Origin: Tillandsia leiboldiana | Taxonomy: Eukaryota; Streptophyta; Magnoliopsida; Poales; Bromeliaceae | Reading direction: 5' to 3' | NCBI GenBank assembly: GCA_029204045.2 | Contig: CM055076.1 | Coordinates: 23,226,743 to 23,290,742 of the forward strand | Length of the DNA stretch: 64,000 bases | In this document: piece by piece, positions 32,118 to 43,199 of the stretch | How the letters are laid out: every line of letters starts with the position of its first letter | How positions within the stretch are numbered: the first letter of the stretch is position 1 | Position numbers and translations under genes: made by a program | The notes under the pieces: generated by a model | Told to the model about the DNA's origin: nothing | The model's database searches: none | The model's input: only the letters and a program-made list of their open reading frames with translations

Positions 32118-33549
32118 CTCTAAGCATGTCTGCAACACACTCCGGAGTGGCACTCGAGGGGAGCGACCCACATGAGTAAAATATCTCAGTAATAAGTATC
32201 AGAAGTGCCATAAAACAGCAGGACTGGATCATGACTATGATCAGAGTGGGAAAACCACCCACTAGGAAAACCCGATCCCCAGCTGATGCAATAAACCAGT
32301 CTCAACCCCAATCTGATGCAAGGATAAACATCTGGTCGACCGCCTACTGTCCGCGGTCACCGCAAGACCCCACAAGTCCACAATCTAGTACAAACTTGAC
32401 TATACTATCCCAACCCCTGCTCATACATGAGCAACAAATATCTAGATGCAAAGGACAATAATGAAACATGTTCAGATCCCAATATGATAGTGGCCTCACT
32501 AGATGTTCAGTCATGCATGCAACTGTCTTAGCTGTAAAATAGTGTCAAATATTTATTTTAAAAGAAGATTGATTTACTGAATAAAAGTTATTTGCATGCG
32601 AGATTATAGCCTTTGTCCCAATCACAGTGTCCCAATATAAGTCATCATATAATCTGTGGGGTTAAAGTTTAGGAGAGTTCGTCCCAGCGGTTCTCGTCAA
32701 TTGTCATATTAATTCGTCCTAATAGTTCTCATCAATTGTCCTGTTAGTTTGTCCTGTTAGTTTGTCCCAATGGTTCTTATCATATTAGTTTGTCCCAGTG
32801 GTTCTCATCAATTGTCATATTAAATTTTAGGGGAGTTCCAGTAATCCCAGTGAGCTTGTCAAAAATGAGGTAAGCAACAACCGCCCACCTCGAACAGCTC
32901 AAACTACACCCCAGGTAGTCTCCTGGTTGTCCACAGTTCTCAATTCCTGCAAATCAATAAACAGTTGTTCAATATAATTCCCCAAAAGTACAATATTTGC
33001 TGTTTTTCAAACAGCACGAGAAAAGAGGAGTTTTTCACCTCTAAACAGTGCTCAGGAAAATCCAAAAAAATTACGGTTACGTTCCTCGTGAAGAGTAGAT
33101 CAAAATCGACTCTTAAAACGCCTCGATCTGATGCTCCTATGCCGAGATAAAAATCGGAGAAGTTGGTGCTGTCCAGAAATTACCACAGTAAAAAGGAGGG
33201 TCAAAGAAGACTCAGGAATCGTGCCAAAAGTACGAAACGGAGCAAAATGATCAACACGGAAATCAAAGCCCTACCTCTTACGGTCGTGCTGTCGCAAAAA
33301 CTGTCCAAAAACTCTTCCTGGTTAGCCCGCAGGGATTTTTCGACTGAACTGCGACGGGAAATGGGCCGAAAAAGAGAACCGTCGCAGTGCGCCGCGTCGC
33401 AGATAGCTCACTAACTGTAACTCCAGAAATTCTGGAATTTTGAAGAGAGAGAGAGGAGAGAGAGAGGAAGAACTTTTGTAGAGGGCTCAAACTGAGATTC
33501 TCTCTCTAGAGCTCGGATTTCAAGGTGGGGAATGAGAGGGGTGAGAACC

Positions 33550-33558
33550 TATTTATAG
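33550..33558 (-). promoter_or_regulatory. Gyp-3 LTR TATA box with upstream CACGTG boxes
   Basis: Minus-strand CTATAAATA. Upstream on the minus strand, at 33635-33830, at least five CCACGTG(T/G) boxes occur in about 200 bp, a G-box-like cluster of the kind bound by plant bZIP/bHLH factors. The 5' LTR lost this region. Confidence 0.55.
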
Positions 33559-34302
33559 TGGGCCAAAGCATCTTGGGCTCCACACGGGATCCAGATTCCG
33601 AACAGGAAACACCAAAATTGGCCAACCAGAATGTGCCACGTGTCCACATAACAGGGAACAGCCTGTGCAAGCCCAATCAGAATTCGCCACGTGTCCACGT
33701 GGTGCACGTGGTTGCTCCGCGCTCCGGGTTTTCCGGATCCTGTCAGCCAATAGGGGAGCGCCACGTGTCACCTTCCCACGTGTTTCTAGAAGCCGGCCAA
33801 CCAATGGGGAAGCGCCACGTGGCAAGGGGGGTTTTCGGTGCACCCGGTGCACGCTATGCCGTGGACCGCGCACCAGCGCCCCCTGCCCGCACATGCCCGC
33901 GCTGCCCGCGCCGCGCGCCGCCGCCCTCTGCCGCTGTGCCGCCGCTGCGCCGCTGCCCCCCGCCGTGTGCCGCCGCCCGCCGCCGCTCGCCGCTCGCCGG
34001 AACAGTAATTCCGGCGGCCGGAGTTACTGTTCCGGCATGAACAGTACCCATGTGCCAAAAAATAAAGTAAATATACCGTTTCGATCGTTTTCGCGCGCTG
34101 AGTCCAAATCCGCTGTCCATTTCGCCAAATTCTCATCTGAAATTTTGCCGAAAGTCCCCAGAAAATCCCATTTGCTCCGATTTTCGTGTAGAGTCTATAT
34201 TAAATGTCCAATTTCGTTTCTACAAGCTCTGTTTCACTGAATAAGCTCCCTACAGTCACTGTTTAATGTTGCACAGTTCCTGCGGGAGTTCGGATCATCA
34301 CA

Positions 34303-34314
34303 TCCTCCCCCACT
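34303..34314 (-). other. Gyp-3 polypurine tract
   Basis: Minus-strand AGTGGGGGAGGA directly before the 3' LTR. Confidence 0.8.
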
Positions 34315-34355
34315 AAAAAGAGTTTCGTCCTCGAAACGAGACTAAACAATAATCC

Positions 34356-37305
34356 TCAGTCCGATGTCTCGAATAAGTAGGGGTGAGCATCCCTCATCTC
34401 TGACTCGAGCTCCCATGTAGCCTCGCGCTCGTCATGATTGCCCCATTGGATTTTCACATAGGGAATGGTCCGATTGCGCAATTCTCTCACCTCTCGGTCC
34501 AGAATTCGCAGTGGGCGCTCCTCATACCTCAAATCTTCGCTAATCTCAAGCGGTGTGAAGTCGATGACGCGCGATGGGTCGAAGATATACTTCCTCAAAG
34601 TAGAAACATAAAATACATCATGGACACCAGCAAGCCTTGGAGGAAGTGCGAGTCGGTAGGCAACTGGCCCGATACGCCCCAATACCTCAAAGGGTCCAAT
34701 GTATCGGGGGCTAAGCTTTCCACGAATGCCGAATCTCCTGATTCCTTTGGACGGCGAGACTTTCAGAAATACATGATCTCCAACTTGAAATTCTAAGTCT
34801 CATCGCCGAACATCGGCATAACTCCTCTGTCGGCTTTGGGCGGTCTGAAGATGCTTTCGAATCACTCGGACCTTCTCTTCTGCCTCTATCAATACATCTG
34901 GTCCCAAGGTCCGCCTCTCGCCCACGTCACTCCAATAAAGTGGTGACCGACACTTGCGTCCATACAATGCTTCAAACGGAGCCATCTGAATGCTCGCTTG
35001 AAAGCTATTGTTGTACGCGAATTCAGCCAAAGATAAATGTCCGAATCCACCCTCCGCCGAAATCCAGGACGCAAGCCCTCAACATGTCCTCCAGGATTTG
35101 TATAGTCCGCTCTGACTGCCCATCAGTCTGCGGATGAAAAGCAGTACTGAACCTAAGCTGAGTCCCCAAGGTTGTCTGCAAACTCATCCAGAAACACGAA
35201 ACAAACCTCGGGTCTCTATCTGAGACAATGGAGGCTGGTACTCCATATAATCTAACTATCTCATCTAGATATAGCTGGGCTAGTCGCTCAAGTGGCCACG
35301 TAGTCTGCATGGGCAGAAAGTGCGCCGACTTGGTAAGTCTATCTACAACTACCCAGATAGCGTCTGCTCCTCCCTGTGCCCTTGGCAATCCGACCACGAA
35401 ATCCATCGTAATGTGGTCCCATTTCCACTCGAGAATTGGGAGACTTTGTAACTTGCCAGCTGGCACTCGATGCTCAGCTTTCACCTGCTGACAAGTTAAA
35501 CACTGAGCCACAAATCTCCCAATATCCCTCTTCATGCCTTTCCACCAGAAGTGTGCCTTGAGGTCCTTATACATCTTAGTCCCACCAGGATGTAGGGTAT
35601 AAGGTGTATAATGGGCCTCTCGCAATATCTGCTCTCTGATCTCCGCATCTATTGGCACACATGCTCGGTCTCTGTACCTTAGTACTCCCGAGGCATCTAC
35701 CGTAAAGTCCCCAGACTGATTACTCGGAATCTGATCTCTAATCCAGGTCAAGTGGGGGTCCTCACTCTGTTTCTCTTTGATCCTGTCCAGCAGAGTGGGC
35801 TGCACGACTAAAGATGTCAGTCTAGCAGTGACCCCAGGGGACACAACCTCTATCTCGAGCCGTCTCATCTCCTCTAATAGCGGTGCTTGGTCTGTGATCA
35901 ATATAGACAACCCTTGCACCGCCCTTCTACTCAAGGCGTCAGCGACCACATTAGCCTTTCCTGGGTGGTAGAGAATATCTACATCATAATCCTTTAATAG
36001 CTCTAACCACCTACATTGCCTCAAATTCAACTCCTTCTGCGTGAACAGGTATTTTAGGCTCTTGTGGTCGGTGTAGATTTCACAATGCTCCCCATATAGA
36101 TAATGACGCCAAAGCTTCAGTGCAAACACTACAGCAGCAAGCTCCAAGTCATGGGTAGGGTAATTTTTCTCATATTCTTTGAGTTGTCTTGATGCATATG
36201 CAATTACCCTCCCTTCCTGCATCAACACACATCCGAGTCCACTGTGTGATGCATCGCTGTAGATCACATATCCTTTTCCCATAACAGGAAGGGAAAGGAT
36301 AGGAGCGGTCATCAGTCTATTCTTCAGCTCCTCAAAGCTCCTTTGACAGTCCTCACTCCAGATAAACTTCACTCCCTTACGCGTCAAGCGAGTGAGGGGT
36401 GTGGAGAGCTTCGCAAAGCCTTCCACAAACCGACGGTAATACCCGGCTAAACCCATAAAGCTACGTACCTCAGAAACCGTCGTCGGTCGGGGCCAATCAC
36501 GGGCTGCCTCAATCTTTGCTGGGTCCACTGCCACACCCGCGGCAGAAATCACATGGCCCAAGAAGACTACCTCCCGAAGCCAAAACTCGCACTTTGCCAG
36601 CTTGGCATACAACTTCTTCTCTCGCAGAAGTTGCAGCACAATCCTTAAGTGCTCCTCATGTTCGGCATCACTTCGGGAGTAGACCAAGATATCATCAATG
36701 AAGACTACCACAAATCGATCTAAGTACGGTCGGAAGATCCGGTTCATTAAATCCATGAACGCGGCAGGGGCATTAGTTAGCCCAAAAGGCATAACTGTGA
36801 ATTCATAATGCCCGTACCGTGATCTAAATGCCGTCTTCAGAATATCCTCGGCCTTCACCTTCAACTGGTGGTAACCGGACTGCAAATCTATCTTAGAGAA
36901 GACACAAGACCCTTGCAGCTGATCAAAAAGATTATCGATGCGCGGCAAAGGGTACTTGTTCTTGATGGTCACTTTATTTAATTCCCTATAGTCCACACAC
37001 AATCGAAGTGACCCATCCTTCTTTTTCACGAATAGCACCGGCGCTCCCCAAGGCGACACACTCGGCCTAATAAAGCCCTTATCCATTAAATCCTGAAGTT
37101 GCGCCTTAAGCTCTCGCAACTCAGCCGGTGCCATCCGGTAAGGAGCCTTAGAGATTGGCGCAGTTCCTGGAACTACGTCAATCACGAACTCAATTTCCCT
37201 ATCTGGCGGCATGCTAGTCAGCTCAGGTGGGAAAAACATCCGGAAACTCGCGGGCAATAGGGATATCCCCGAGTCCCGGCGCCGCCGTAGGCCCCTCAAC
37301 AACAC
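34356..37305 (-). pseudogene. Gyp-3 pol (RT-RNase H-integrase-chromodomain), broken
   Basis: The long frame 37305-35023 carries RT (VDYRELNKVTIKNKYPLPRID, FSKIDLQSGYHQ, FIDD), RNase H (YSDAS, ELAAVV, TDHKS, VADALS) and integrase (an HCCH-type finger with CLTCQQVK, MDFVVGL, SDRDPRFVS, DGQSERT). A one-base indel near 35045 shifts the frame just after the catalytic Glu. The next frame (35030-34800) holds EFAYNNSFQASIQMAPFEALYG and ends at a TGA (34800-34802) where Gyp-2 has Arg, a typical CpG change. The last piece, 34682-34356, has GPVAYRLALPP and the chromodomain IPYVKIQWGNHDEREATWE. Closely related to Gyp-2. Another indel near 37230 separates it from protease. Confidence 0.92.
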
Positions 37306-37756
37306 TAGCCAAAAAGGCTACACATCCTCGACGGATCATCTGCTTCGCTCGGGAAGTCGAAACCATAGAGGCAAAGAAAGCACTCTGACATCCCTGGTAT
37401 ACCAACATTTCCTGGTCTGGCTCTCTAAAAGTGACAGTCCTTGCGGCATAGTCAATAATCGCAAAATACCGAGCCAGCCAGTCCATCCCGAGGACCACAT
37501 CGAAGTCCTTCAATTGTCTCAGGACCAACAGGTCTGCTGGCATAATCCAGGACTCGATTTGCATCGGGCAGGACCAACAGCACTCCTCCACGTGCAAAGT
37601 GTGATCGGAAATCTGAACCTCTCGTGCACGTGGTAAAAGTCCTACCTCTAACCCATGTAATGATGCAAATGATCTACTGATAAAAGAATGCGATGCTCCG
37701 GTATCAAATAAAGTACGAGTCCTAATGCCAGAAAGTATAGTGATACCTGCCACCAC
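37223..37756 (-). CDS. Gyp-3 aspartic protease region
   Basis: Retropepsin-type domain: GIRTRTLFDTGASHSFIS with DTGA active site near residue 18, SDHTLHVEECC, the flap-like WIMPADLLVL, and the conserved DFDVVLGMDWLARY. It then passes into the RT linker (REFPDVFPT) and stops because of a one-base indel near 37230. It overlaps the gag end by about 35 bp in a different frame, so expression would need frameshifting or a decay-related indel. It would cleave Gag-Pol. This domain is complete here, unlike in Gyp-2. Confidence 0.85.
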   Translation of the reverse strand: MVAGITILSGIRTRTLFDTGASHSFISRSFASLHGLEVGLLPRAREVQISDHTLHVEECCWSCPMQIESWIMPADLLVLRQLKDFDVVLGMDWLARYFAIIDYAARTVTFREPDQEMLVYQGCQSAFFASMVSTSRAKQMIRRGCVAFLASVVEGPTAAPGLGDIPIAREFPDVFPT

Positions 37757-39203
37757 GTGATCTGCTGCCGAAAGAGTTCTCTACCTGCGCAGCATACACC
37801 CGCCCACTCTGAGCTGGAGGGTGATAGTCCGTGGAATGGGAAGAAGATGGCCTGCTTGCTGGAGCATATGGTCGCTGAGCCGTCGACCACTGCTGAGATG
37901 AAGGAGCCGATGCTGAAGAAGGAGTTGTTGATGGCGCATAAGGGCAAGTAGCTCGGAGGTGGCCAGACTGTCCACATCGATAACAGCGGCCAAACCTCAA
38001 ATCACAAGTATCAGAGGTATGCTGTCCCCGACAGAAAATGCACCTAACCGTAGCCTGGGGCTGCCTCGCCTGCTGCCTCTGTCGCGGAGGCCCTTGCTGC
38101 CGCGACTGCGATCTCTGCTGATGCGAATGCTGTTGCTGCTGATGCTGCGGTGGCCTCTGGGATCCCCCAGGCCCTCGCCGCTCAGAACGCCCACGGCCGG
38201 AAAACTGAGGCCGTGGCGGTCGTGGCGGCCTCCAAGAACTGGCCTGTCCCCCGTCGTCCTGTGCTGGTCGCTTCCTGTCTACGCCTTGAGCGACCAGGCC
38301 TCCACGTCTGGCGACGACGTAGTCTCCCCTCTCAACCCACTGGGCATGCTCTGCTGCCTCCTCCAAGGTCTGTAGTCTCTGAGCATGCACCAGAGTATAG
38401 ATTTCTGGGCGCAGGCCCGACTCAAAGAGCTCCACCTGGTGCGGTCCGTCCCTAGCGACGTAAGGTACGCAGTTAAGTAACCGCGTGAACTCCTGAAAAT
38501 AGTCTAGTGCTGTCCGGTCGCCTTGCTGAAGATTCTTCAAATCATCCTCCAGTTTTTTCTTCATACTCGTGGAGAAGTACGTATCCAGGGTCATCCTCTT
38601 GAACTCTGACCAGGGTAGCTGTCGAGTGATCTGAAACTCCAGGGGCTCCACCCGACGCCACCATGCATCAGCGTCCCCGTCTAAGCAGTGTACAGCCATA
38701 TGTACCCTGTACTTCTGGTCAATGAAGAAGTCCCGGAATAACTTCTCCATTGACGAAAGGCAAGTCCCGATCTCCCACGGCTGAGTATTCCGCCCTGAAA
38801 ACCTGGGCGGTCCCCGCTTACAGAACTGAGTAAGTTTGTCAGCAATCTCCTGCTCCTCCGCAGGAGTCAATGGCCGGATTGCTCCCTGAGCAACAGGGGA
38901 TGCCGTGGTCACCGGTCCAACTGGGGAAGCCACAGCAGGGGAGGGTGGTACGGGAGAACTCTCTGGGGGTGCAACAACAGGCTGCGCCCTCAGTTCTAAC
39001 ATATGCGTCAGCCGACCCATGGCTTCCTCCTGACGCCGCACGGCCTCTGACATCTGGGCCATCTGAGCCTGAAACTCCTGCACCTCACTCTGCTGGCCCT
39101 GCTTGGACTCCTCCGGCTCGGGCTCAGAGAAAGAAGGCTGCGAACGCGTCAACATTCTACGTTGCGGAGGCATCCTACCACAAGAAACCACACTCAGTAT
39201 CAT
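37722..39203 (-). CDS. Gyp-3 Gag, 493 aa, two zinc knuckles, intact
   Basis: The likely start is Met11 of the frame (MPPQRRMLTRSQ, 39173). Order: acidic/Gln-rich N-terminal helix (EVQEFQAQMAQMSEAVRRQE), Pro/Ala linker, Gag core (RFSGRNTQPWEIGTCLSSME, AVHCLDGDADAWWRRV, FKRMTLDTYFSTSMKKKLEDDLK, ALDYFQEFTRLLNCVPYVARD), an Arg/Gln-rich basic region (about 320-390), then CIFCRGQHTSDTC (knuckle-like, CCHC) and CYRCGQSGHLRATC, and a Ser/Pro-rich tail. It packages RNA and builds particles. The frame has no stop; it could serve kin elements in trans. Confidence 0.92.
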   Translation of the reverse strand: MILSVVSCGRMPPQRRMLTRSQPSFSEPEPEESKQGQQSEVQEFQAQMAQMSEAVRRQEEAMGRLTHMLELRAQPVVAPPESSPVPPSPAVASPVGPVTTASPVAQGAIRPLTPAEEQEIADKLTQFCKRGPPRFSGRNTQPWEIGTCLSSMEKLFRDFFIDQKYRVHMAVHCLDGDADAWWRRVEPLEFQITRQLPWSEFKRMTLDTYFSTSMKKKLEDDLKNLQQGDRTALDYFQEFTRLLNCVPYVARDGPHQVELFESGLRPEIYTLVHAQRLQTLEEAAEHAQWVERGDYVVARRGGLVAQGVDRKRPAQDDGGQASSWRPPRPPRPQFSGRGRSERRGPGGSQRPPQHQQQQHSHQQRSQSRQQGPPRQRQQARQPQATVRCIFCRGQHTSDTCDLRFGRCYRCGQSGHLRATCPYAPSTTPSSASAPSSQQWSTAQRPYAPASRPSSSHSTDYHPPAQSGRVYAAQVENSFGSRSRGGRYHYTFWH

Positions 39204-39446
39204 TACCCCACACGACCCAATCTAGCGAAAGTTAAAGACATTCTCCTATTTCTGTGACTTTATGTTGTCTGCAGCCAACATAACAGTCTACCAGAAGTAG
39301 GCTATGTCGATCCCTCTTCCTTCATTGGAAGAGTTAAATAAGTAACACAACGACTTCCGCAAAATTGTCACGTCTCTCGCACCCTATCATCCTAGGGTCT
39401 GCCAAAAGCCTAGGGTTTCCTAAGTCCCAACTGACCTATCCCTAAG

Positions 39447-39457
39447 CTCTGATACCA
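39447..39457 (-). other. Gyp-3 primer binding site (tRNA-iMet)
   Basis: Minus-strand TGGTATCAGAG, 8 bp inside the 5' LTR edge at 39466. Confidence 0.9.
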
Positions 39458-39465
39458 ACTTAATC

Positions 39466-40320
39466 TGTCACGCCCCGGAACCCGGGCTCGCCAACAGATC
39501 CGCCGTGCACACGGGATTTCCCGTGTACACGAAGCACTGGTAACCTGCTCCGATATAATATGAACAATAAAAGAGCATAATACAGAGCTGAAGTAGAAGA
39601 ACCACATAGTATCTGGAACTACAAATAAAGCTGTAATAAGTACAATAATCTCCGAGCTCACCAAAATAATACAGCCAGCTGGCCAGCGCCAGTCCCAAAA
39701 TACCACAGTCTGAGTAAAGAGTACAATATCTGTCTAATATCCTCTAATAGTCTCGCAGGAGATCTATCTACTCAGCGATCCCCTTACCTTTATCAGCTGC
39801 CGATGGCCTAGCAGCTCCCGCAGACGACTCTGCAAAATAAAGAAGAAGAAAGAGAGAAACAACAATGGGGGTGAGAACTACCAGATAAACCAGTAGCCTC
39901 CCCTAGTGGGTAAAAACCTCAACTCTGACGCACCCACTAGGACTACTCGAGGCAACATGAAAGAACAGTGGTAAGCTATAAAGGCTGCTGAAAAAAAAAG
40001 AAACTATCACCACTATGCCTCTAAATGCCATGTAGCATGAAATGACTGTATGCAACAATACCAAACATGCCTGCCTGAAATAACTCAGTCTTGCGTTACT
40101 AGTAAAACTGGTACTGCCTGCTGTGCCTTGCCAAATCGGGTATGCTGGCCAATGCATAACACCGATAGGGGATAGTTGCCAAATCGGGTATGCTGGCCAA
40201 CGCATAACACCGATAGGGGATAGGAGTCTTAAAGACTCTAAGCATGTCTGCAACACACTCCGGAGTGGCACTCGAGGGGAGCGACCCACAAGAGTAAAAT
40301 ATCTCAGTAATAAGTATCAG
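39466..40320 (-). repeat. Gyp-3 5' LTR, truncated (855 of about 2950 bp)
   Basis: Matches 31349-32205 with few differences and then stops. The missing part holds U3 and the TATA box, so this copy has no LTR promoter of its own upstream. Confidence 0.92.
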
Positions 40321-40526
40321 ATTCCTAATCACCTGCATGCGTTACGTGGACACTCAGATTATTATTGCATTTCATTATTTACAGTCCATTTATTCTATTT
40401 CTGATATGCACTAGCTTTTCACTACTCGTCACACTGTAGAAGGTCTCCAGTATGACAGGTCGAAGTTGCAGGTATTAGAACACTAATCGTCAGCGTCGGT
40501 CGATTTTCCGTCGGCTGGATTCTGGA

Positions 40527-41015
40527 TAGGGATGTCTATAGGTACGAATATTCGAAATTTTATTCGAATCCGAATCTGAATCCGAACCGAATGAATTTAT
40601 TCGATGCTAAACGGATATGGATATAAAAAATAAAAATTCGGTGAATTTGAATTTGGATATGAATTTTTATTGTATCCGATCCGAATCCGAACTTAATCCG
40701 AACCCGAATTTATTTTACGTTATATAATATATATGTATATAAATATTTGATATTATATTTAAATTTATATTTTAAAAATTTAAATTTAATATAATATATT
40801 TTGAAATATTGTAAAAAAATAATTATTATTATTTCGAGTATGAGTTTCGGATTCGGATTTGGGTTCGGATTTTAAATTTTTGGTCGAATTCGAATTTAGA
40901 TATGAATTTTTAAAATTCGTTGGATTCGAATTCGGATTCGATTTTGATAATCGGGTTCGAATTCGAATTCAAATCTTTAAAAATCTGCTCTGAATTCGAC
41001 CTGTTGACATCTCTA
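40527..41015. mobile_element. hAT-like MITE, about 489 bp
   Basis: Starts TAGGGATGTCTATAGG and ends TGACATCTCTA, which are inverted, imperfect and Ac-like (TAGGGATG). The inside is made of degenerate TTCGAATCCGAATC repeats and AT-rich text. It is homologous to the element at 61052-61619. The flanks ATTCTGGA and TCTCTGGA (2 bp beyond the end) may be a decayed 8-bp duplication. Confidence 0.7.
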
Positions 41016-41138
41016 GCTCTCTGGAGGACGTTTTACATAAGAGCAACATGACTCTACGATTGCGTTTGGGAGAAGTCGACGCTACGACTGCTGAGGTTTG
41101 GTTATATAAGATATTGAAGGTCTAAGTTCAGGGGCAAT

Positions 41139-41482
41139 CACTATAAGAAAATTAATATTTAAGAATTTTTTGTTTTAATATTTAACGATACTTCTAATAT
41201 AATTTAGCGTCATATTTGAAAGCGTTGGCTAAAATATCTACAAATGAACAATCGCCACACTTTTAAGTATGAAATTTTTTTAAAATTCCGACACTTTAAA
41301 ACGTTAAGAAAATTAAAATAATAATAAAATTTATTATTTAATAAATTAATTTGATATAATAAAAAATTTATATAAAAATATTTTTTGAAGTGTCAGTGTT
41401 TACTGTATTATAAAAATATTTGAAAAAAATTATTTTAAGTATCATCTAAAAAGCGTGCTTATATTAAAATTTTGTTGTAGTG
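41139..41482. mobile_element. CACTA-like MITE, 344 bp
   Basis: CACTATAAGAAAATTAATAT at the left and, inverted, CACTACAACAAAATTTTAAT at the right. The CACTA ends are typical of En/Spm elements. The core is AT-rich with no ORF. No 3-bp duplication is visible (AAT versus TCA). Confidence 0.65.
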
Positions 41483-41570
41483 TCAACGAAGTGCGCGCGA
41501 ATGAGGAGAAGATGAGATTCTTCATCTATCATCTCCAGGATGCGGCGCTGACAGTCGCCGTTACATAGTT

Positions 41571-42299
41571 AGTTAATTTGCGAATTAGTCATGAATTATT
41601 ATAATTTTAAATTAAACGATTTGTATGTAATTTTTTTTTAAAAAAAAATTCAGAATAAAATGTGAAATTTTTGGATAATTTTAATAATTCATTAATAATT
41701 TGACTGACCACGGATTATTTGGACAAGAATTCGGACATATTTTTTCAATAGTTTTAATAATTCGTACGTAATTCACGGATTTGTATAATTCGTGAATAAT
41801 TCGACTAAAAATTTGGATAAATTTTTTTGATAAAATTTTTATGTCTCCAACTCGCCGTTCGCTTGACCTAAATAAATGAAAAAAAAAAAATTCTTAATTA
41901 AAAAAAATTCTCGCTCACCATCTACTTTATTTTGTAATTTTTTATTTTTATATTCTTAAAAATCAGAACTATTTATATGGATAGTATAAATTTAGAGAAA
42001 AAATAATAATTTGATGGCCGAATTTTTTATTTCCAATTTTTTATTGGTGAACATGTAATTTCGTATAAATTACGTATCCAAATAATTACGTATCCAAATA
42101 ATTGGCGAACCGATTTTTAAACTAAATTTCTCAACAAATTTAAAAATTAAATATAAATTTTATTCGTTTTATATTCTGAATGAATTTTTGCAGTTAACTA
42201 AGTGAGTAAGTATGAGGCAACTATACTACATAATTATCATGCAAAAAAGAAAAAAAAAGGATTATTAAATTTAAAGGGTCACTTGTTAGATGTGACTCA
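41571..42299. other. AT-rich sequence without recognised features
   Basis: AT-rich text with recurring GAATTATT/AATAATTCG strings and homopolymer runs. No ORF or repeat boundary seen. Confidence 0.5.
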
Positions 42300-42700
42300 A
42301 AATCAGAATCGCTTTGATATTATGATTCAGGTTCGCCGATGATTACGCGGTACGACGAGAAATTTTGTGGATGTCTGTGGTGGAAGCGAAGGGTTCGGGT
42401 CGCTAGGTCCGAGCCCGGATCCCGCTAAGGGAAAATCCTATTTTCTCTTTTGTTTGTCCTTTGTCTGCGATCTCGAATGACTCATCTCGCGCGGTTCATC
42501 TTTTTTTTCGGATTTTCCGTGAGATGGTATTCACGATTCAGATGAATATTTATATGTGGATGGGTATATGTGGATATCAAGTATTGCGGATCCATGACTT
42601 CTAATAGACGCAAGCATCTATTGTTAATTACCCCCGTGAGATTGGGGCACCTTCGATTAAGAGACCTTTATGAGAAGGATAGAATAAATCGTATCCTAAT
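42300..42700. other. Unclassified moderately GC sequence
   Basis: Contains a GGTCCGAGCCCGGATCCCGC stretch (42410-42430) and short direct repeats. Nothing recognisable as a gene. Confidence 0.4.
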
Positions 42701-42718
42701 GATTGATCAAATCCTAAA

Positions 42719-43185
42719 TATATGTGTTAGGATTCAGCTGGATTTGCAATTGACTAGATCCCAAGTATATGTGTTGAGAACTAGTCGATATTAAACTCTA
42801 ATTATATGTGTTAGAGTTTAATTGGATTCAATTGGCTCTAAGTATATGTATTAGAGTTCAATTATATTTGATTTCACATTTGGCGTATGTTACAAAGTGG
42901 AGACATGACCAAACCCCAAGGATATGTATTGAGGTGGGTCGGATTTGATGCTACTCGAAAGTAGGAGGTGGCTAAGTCCTATATGTATTAGGATTTGCCG
43001 AGTTTGATATATCTTTCACTCTACTTATATGTGCTAGAGCAAGAGATCGATTAACCCTAAGTATATGTATTAGGATCAGTTTATGTGTTAGAGCTCGATC
43101 GAATTGGATTTGGCTAAATTCTAAGCATATGATTTAGAATCTAGTCGGTTTGATATAATTTTGCATTAATTATATGTGTTAAGGC
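42719..43185. repeat. Degenerate array of TATATGTRTTAG motifs
   Basis: At least ten copies of (G)TATATGT(G/A)TTAG-like text lie at about 42719, 42767, 42803, 42844, 42923, 42980, 43027, 43065, 43082 and 43171, usually preceded by CTAA or CCAA and followed by GAGT/GATT and a TCGATTGG-like string. Spacing is irregular, about 17-80 bp. Confidence 0.7.
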
Positions 43186-43199
43186 GATGGTTTTTGGGT

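Larger units (their letters stand above)
31349..34302 (-). repeat. Gyp-3 3' LTR (2954 bp)
   Basis: Starts TGTCACGCCCCGGAACCC and ends GGATCATCACA. Contents in minus order: GC-rich codon-like (GCC)n stretch (33890-34010), CACGTG-rich segment (33635-33830, several CCACGTGTC copies), TATA box (33550-33558), (GA)n (33450-33475), a degenerate TTGTC(C/A)-rich part (32680-32870), and a 47-bp duplication (32022-32117). Confidence 0.92.
31349..40320 (-). mobile_element. Gyp-3: chromovirus with truncated 5' LTR
   Basis: Minus-strand element: 3' LTR 31349-34302, PPT, pol, protease, gag, PBS (39447-39457), 5' LTR 39466-40320. The 5' LTR stops at 40320, where homology to the other LTR (continuing from about 32205) ends, losing U3, the TATA box and the right flank. 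The target duplication cannot be tested. The shared LTR parts differ at only a few sites, so insertion was recent. Pol carries two frameshifts and a stop. Gag is intact. Confidence 0.92.
40321..41570 (+). pseudogene. Possible gypsy gag remnant, interrupted by two MITEs
   Basis: Outside the two MITEs (40527-41015 and 41139-41482), short plus-strand pieces line up as a Gag-like text: RQRRSIFRRLDSG before the first; LEDVLHKSN and GEVDATTAEVWLYKILKV between them; and NEVRANEEKMRFFIYHLQDAAL after the second. The W-L-x-K-I-x-K-V and FxxYxLQDAA patterns resemble gypsy Gag cores. There is a stop after KILKV and no further similarity after 41570. Low confidence. It does not match Gyp-1 to Gyp-4. Confidence 0.35.
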
